Source of the DNA: Opitutia bacterium | GTDB taxonomy: Bacteria; Verrucomicrobiota; Verrucomicrobiia; Opitutales; UBA953 | Assembly (NCBI GenBank): GCA_021204635.1 | Contig: JAJPZB010000127.1 | Span: 1-7,689 of the forward strand | Direction: 5' to 3' | Length of the DNA: 7,689 bases | Shown here: positions 4,612 through 7,689 of the stretch, in pieces | Layout: every line of letters begins with the position of its first letter | Numbering within the stretch: position 1 is the stretch's first letter | The notes under the pieces: generated by a model | Seen by the model: the letters and a program-made list of their open reading frames with translations, nothing else | Told to the model about the DNA's origin: nothing | Database searches by the model: none | Made by a program: the position numbers and the translations under genes

Positions 4612-7242
4612 CTACCTCACAACGAGATCGTCGTCAGAGTTTGGCACAATGCCGCTGCCGCCCGCGGGCTTGAGCAATCTGCGCTTCTTCGGCGCAGCGC
4701 CCTTGTCTGCCTTAGGCTTTGCCTCGCGCGGCGGAAATTCAAAGCGCACTTTCGACGAATTTTTCGCGAGAGTGAGATATGCGTCAAACGGGCGCTTCGT
4801 GCGATTTGAGATGAATTTGATGAGGTCTGTCTTGCCCTGCGTCAAAAGCTTCACGACTTGCTCACGCGTTATTTCCGCGCCAAGCATGTGCTTGCTCATC
4901 GAAAACGGCGCGGCTTTGGTGCCCTTGGGCACTTCCGCCGGATTGGGGCGATAGCCGTTGGGCGTCTCGTAAATTTTCAGCTTTGTTGCGGGGCATTCGC
5001 CGACGACTTCCGCCGTCGCGTAGTCGAAATTCTCCGCCTCGGGACTAACTTCCCGCGTGGCGAAAATGAGTGTGTTGCGAAGGAGCCCGTTGTCGTTTTT
5101 TTCGAGTTTGATCGAGGCGGAAAAAGGTCTGCCGAAGCGCGACTTGAAATCGTCGAAGGGTCCGACCTTTTCTCCGGCAATCAGGCGGCGCACCTCGTCG
5201 GCGGAAACGCTGTGCCCGCTTGCATTTTTGTAGATTGCAATTGTGGGATATTCGCGGCCGTTCGAGATCGTCAGCGAATCCTGCGAGCGATAAAGCCGGT
5301 AGTTTTCCACGATCGGCTTGCCGTCGGAGGGCGAGATGATGTCGGTCGCCGTCCATTGCTCTTCGCCGTCTGTCGTGATTTTGCCGACAATGCTCTTCGT
5401 CAACTCGACAATGCCGCCCATGAACGCCTCGCGCGAGCGCTTCCCCTCGGAGACTTCGCGCAGCTGAAATTCCCATTCGCCCGTCATCGCGGGGCTCGTG
5501 AGAATCTCGACGTCGGCGACTTTCAAAAACGCCATTAGCTGTTCCGCCTTGATTGTCGGAATCAAATCGCGGCCGCCGCGCTCGATGTATTTCGTCTTGA
5601 TGAGATGGTCGATTATGCCCGCCCGCGTGGCAGGCGTCCCGAGCCCGCGCTCTTTCATAGCGAGCGCGAGTTCTTCGTCCTCGACAAATTTTCCCGCGCT
5701 TTCCATCGCGGCAAGCAACGTGGCTTCGGTGTAGCGCACCGGCGGCTTTGTCGCTTCTTCGAGGCATTGAATTTCGTTCACCTTCGCCGTTGGCGGCGCG
5801 CCGTCGGCTTGCGTTATCGCGGGCAAAACGTCTTCCGGCTTGCCCTCTTCCCTGCCATAAACTTCGCGCCAGCCCGGGACGACGAGCACTTTGCCCTCGG
5901 TCTTGAAATCGTTGCCCGCAACAGACGTCGTCCGCGTGGTCACGTCAAATTCCGCCGGCGGGAAAAACACCGCAACAAAGCGGCGCACGACCATGTCGTA
6001 GATTTTTGCCTCGTCTGCCGAGAGTGCGCTTTTCGGCTGCTGGTCTGTCGGGATAATCGCGAAGTGGTCGGAAATTTCCTTGTTGTTGAAAATGCGTTTG
6101 TTGGGGCGCACCCAGTCGTTTTCGAGGACGCGCGCGGCAAATCGCCCCACGGTGTTGTGCGCCTCGATGGCAGTGAGCGTGCGCCGGCAAGTCGGCATGT
6201 AGTCTTCCGGCAGCGCGCGCGAATCCGTTCGCGGGTATGTTGTGGCCTTGTGTTTTTCGTAGAGCGCCTGGGCGATTTGCAGCGTCTTTGTGGCGGGGAA
6301 GCCGAAGCGTTTGTTGGCTTCGCGCTGGAGCGTCGTCAAGTCGTAGAGGCGCTGACAAACCTCTGTCGTGCGTTTTTTTTCCTCGGAAATCGTGCCCGTC
6401 TCGGCGCGCCGGCAGGCTTCGAGGATTTCCATCGCCCGCGCCTTTTCCCAAACCCTGTCCGCCTTGTCGGCTGCGTCGGAATTGGCATTCCCGCCGCTCT
6501 TCGCTTCGCTCTTTTTGAAATCGGGTCGCTGGTACACGCCTTCATACGTGCCGCCCGCGATAGCAAATTCGCCGACGACGCGCCAATACTGCGCGGGGAC
6601 GAAGTTCCTGATGTCGAGTTCACGCTGGACGATGAGCGAAAGCGTCGGCGTCTGCACGCGCCCGACCGTTGCCACCTGCCCTTTGCCCGCAGGCGAAGTA
6701 CGAATCGTCACGGCGCGCGTCCCATTCATTCCGATGAGCCAATCGGATTCCGCGCGGCAACGGGCGGCGTCGCAGAGATTTTTCATCTCGAAGCCCGCGC
6801 GCAATTTTTCAAAGCCCTCGCGGATCGCGCTCGGCGTCATTGACGTGAGCCACAGCCGCCGCGTTTCTTTGCGGCAGCCCGCGAGCTCGTAGATGTAGCT
6901 GAAAATCAGCTCGCCCTCGCGCCCCGCATCGCAGGCGTTCACGACGCTACCAACGTCGCGGCGCTCCATCAGGCGCTTGAGCTTCGTGAATTGCTCCTTC
7001 GCTCCGCGCTCTGTTGACGCCTTTATCTTGAATTTCGACGGCAAAATCGGGAGCGTCTGCCGCGACCATCGCTTCAATTTGTCGTCGTAGTCGTCGGGGT
7101 CGCACAGCGAAACCAAATGCCCCACGGCGGAAGATATCACGTAGTTGTCGTCCTCAAAGACTTCGCCCCGCGCGGGGACTTTAAGGACTCTCGCGATGTC
7201 GCGCGCCACAGATGGTTTTTCGGCAATTACCAAAGCTTTCAT
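4612..7242 (-). CDS. topB: DNA topoisomerase III (type IA)
   Basis: This type IA topoisomerase cuts and passes single DNA strands and helps decatenate replication and recombination intermediates. ATG 7242 gives KALVIAEKPSVARDIARVL, the family's normal start; a TTG at 7248 would add two residues (numbering here counts from TTG, 878 residues). The Toprim domain holds Glu10 and the CDAGREGEL metal site (106-114). Lys-Gly-Gln-Val-Ala-Thr-Val-Gly-Arg-Val-Gln-Thr-Pro-Thr (189-202) is the conserved hinge. The active-site Tyr338 lies in TTYPRTDSRALP (336-347), and LGTPATRAGII (536-546) is another type IA motif. The C-terminus has no Cys4 zinc fingers. It has two topoisomerase C-terminal repeat units (about 640-720 and 750-830, each with a pattern like F-K-S-R-F-G-R-P-F), then a basic tail. 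No SD is seen. It is the most upstream gene of the minus-strand series. Confidence 0.97.
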   Translation of the reverse strand: MKALVIAEKPSVARDIARVLKVPARGEVFEDDNYVISSAVGHLVSLCDPDDYDDKLKRWSRQTLPILPSKFKIKASTERGAKEQFTKLKRLMERRDVGSVVNACDAGREGELIFSYIYELAGCRKETRRLWLTSMTPSAIREGFEKLRAGFEMKNLCDAARCRAESDWLIGMNGTRAVTIRTSPAGKGQVATVGRVQTPTLSLIVQRELDIRNFVPAQYWRVVGEFAIAGGTYEGVYQRPDFKKSEAKSGGNANSDAADKADRVWEKARAMEILEACRRAETGTISEEKKRTTEVCQRLYDLTTLQREANKRFGFPATKTLQIAQALYEKHKATTYPRTDSRALPEDYMPTCRRTLTAIEAHNTVGRFAARVLENDWVRPNKRIFNNKEISDHFAIIPTDQQPKSALSADEAKIYDMVVRRFVAVFFPPAEFDVTTRTTSVAGNDFKTEGKVLVVPGWREVYGREEGKPEDVLPAITQADGAPPTAKVNEIQCLEEATKPPVRYTEATLLAAMESAGKFVEDEELALAMKERGLGTPATRAGIIDHLIKTKYIERGGRDLIPTIKAEQLMAFLKVADVEILTSPAMTGEWEFQLREVSEGKRSREAFMGGIVELTKSIVGKITTDGEEQWTATDIISPSDGKPIVENYRLYRSQDSLTISNGREYPTIAIYKNASGHSVSADEVRRLIAGEKVGPFDDFKSRFGRPFSASIKLEKNDNGLLRNTLIFATREVSPEAENFDYATAEVVGECPATKLKIYETPNGYRPNPAEVPKGTKAAPFSMSKHMLGAEITREQVVKLLTQGKTDLIKFISNRTKRPFDAYLTLAKNSSKVRFEFPPREAKPKADKGAAPKKRRLLKPAGGSGIVPNSDDDLVVR

Positions 7243-7249
7243 TTTCAAC

Positions 7250-7255
7250 AGTATA
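7250..7255 (-). promoter_or_regulatory. Possible -10 element of topB
   Basis: TATACT on the minus strand ends 7 nt before ATG 7242, with no SD between. That spacing would place the transcript start at about the ATG, i.e. a leaderless message. No good -35 hexamer is visible at the right distance, so this is tentative. Confidence 0.3.
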
Positions 7256-7307
7256 TACTTGTGAAAAACAAAAAATTTGCGGAAAAAGTTCTATTCATCG
7301 GCGCCGA

Positions 7308-7336
7308 TTGGCAAGCCATTTTTGCAAAAACAATAT
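7308..7336 (+). promoter_or_regulatory. Possible promoter of the rightmost gene
   Basis: TTGGCA (7308-7313, 5/6 to the -35 consensus) and CAATAT (7331-7336, 3/6 to the -10) are separated by 17 nt, about 75 nt before ATG 7412. The -10 match is poor. Nothing else is recognised in the 7249-7411 intergenic region. Confidence 0.28.
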
Positions 7337-7411
7337 GTACAAAGGCGCGGCGGGCACACGGAAACTTGCAAAAAAAAGCGCTGCGGCGCAAAATCGCGCG
7401 AAAATATCGGA

Positions 7412-7689
7412 ATGAATTTCGCCGCAAAAAATCTCCGCAATGCAGCCATCGCCACGGTCGTAGCGCTCGGCGTTGTCGCGGTTGACGCGGTGGCAGGCGG
7501 ATTTGTGAAAAATTCCGAGGTCGGCGGATATCGCGTCATCGTCGAGGGCGGGGGCGTCGAGAAACGAAAGGAAATTCAATACGATTCGCAGGGGCGGGAA
7601 ATTTACAACTCGGAGGGATTTAACCCGAAGTTGCTGACCGGCGGAGGTTTAGATAACAGTCTGCTTGGCGACGACAACATTGATGGCGA
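7412..7689 (+). CDS. Putative secreted protein of unknown function, 3' end beyond window
   Basis: From ATG 7412 the frame is open to the right edge (92 codons seen). Residues 1-31 look like a signal peptide: basic start (MNFAAKNLRN), hydrophobic core (AAIATVVALGVVAVDAVA), and an Ala-X-Ala-like site near AVAGG. The mature part is polar and glycine-rich (EVGGYRVIVEGGGVEKR, then GREIYNSEGFNPKLL) and matches no family I recognise. It diverges from topB. A weak promoter candidate lies at 7308-7336, and no strong SD precedes the ATG. An overlapping minus-strand frame (7295-7579) is open but lacks any such architecture. The start and reading frame are reasonable, not certain. Confidence 0.6.
   Translation, partial: MNFAAKNLRNAAIATVVALGVVAVDAVAGGFVKNSEVGGYRVIVEGGGVEKRKEIQYDSQGREIYNSEGFNPKLLTGGGLDNSLLGDDNIDG

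Noticed and set aside
5605..6843. Long plus-strand ORF opposite topB
   Set aside because: It is a shadow of topB codon bias; the translation is Arg/Phe-rich without recognisable motifs, while the minus strand carries all topoisomerase motifs.
7295..7579. Minus-strand ORFs overlapping the rightmost gene
   Set aside because: They show no domain or signal and are antisense to a frame with a good signal peptide that stays open to the edge.

Overview
The window looks like bacterial chromosome of moderate GC. Seven genes lie head to tail on the minus strand, with one partial gene diverging at the right edge. Read 5' to 3' on the minus strand, the order is topB (topoisomerase III), a YbgC/FadM-type thioesterase, 5-formyltetrahydrofolate cyclo-ligase, a PglC-like phosphoglycosyl transferase, a PglD/NeuD-like acetyltransferase, an ATP-grasp ligase, and a second, closely related acetyltransferase that runs off the left edge. 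Gaps are 0-33 nt, so this may be one transcription unit or a few. The taxon cannot be fixed from the sequence. The topB C-terminal repeats, in place of zinc fingers, and the scarcity of Shine-Dalgarno (SD) sequences would fit a Bacteroidota or PVC-type (Verrucomicrobiota/Lentisphaerota) bacterium, but this is a weak inference.

Positions 3451-7248 hold housekeeping genes. Positions 1-3441 hold a small glycan-assembly locus. The transferase would load a phospho-sugar onto a polyprenyl phosphate carrier. The acetyltransferases would N- or O-acetylate a nucleotide sugar. The ATP-grasp enzyme would ligate a carboxylate to an amine, possibly decorating the sugar.

The most unusual part is how the three distal glycan genes end. 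Each runs into a run of 9-10 C on its coding strand (915-923, 2172-2181 and 91-99) where its conserved fold ends. Behind two of the tracts lies a ~166-bp repeat, ~93% identical between copies, that reaches exactly to the next gene's start codon. The repeat holds a hairpin, a strong SD, a 25-codon mini-ORF and a second strong SD. The three differences between the two mini-ORF copies are all synonymous. The mini-ORF stop overlaps the next gene's ATG. Tract length decides whether the upstream frame stops early, stops exactly on the mini-ORF start, or reads through the mini-ORF to the next gene's start. The two complete copies are in different states here. I read this as a candidate phase-variable 3'-end and translational-coupling switch. 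No mechanism is proven, and assembly error in the homopolymers must be excluded.

No rRNA, tRNA, CRISPR array, insertion sequence or convincing intrinsic terminator was seen, and no gene-free stretch exceeds 300 nt.
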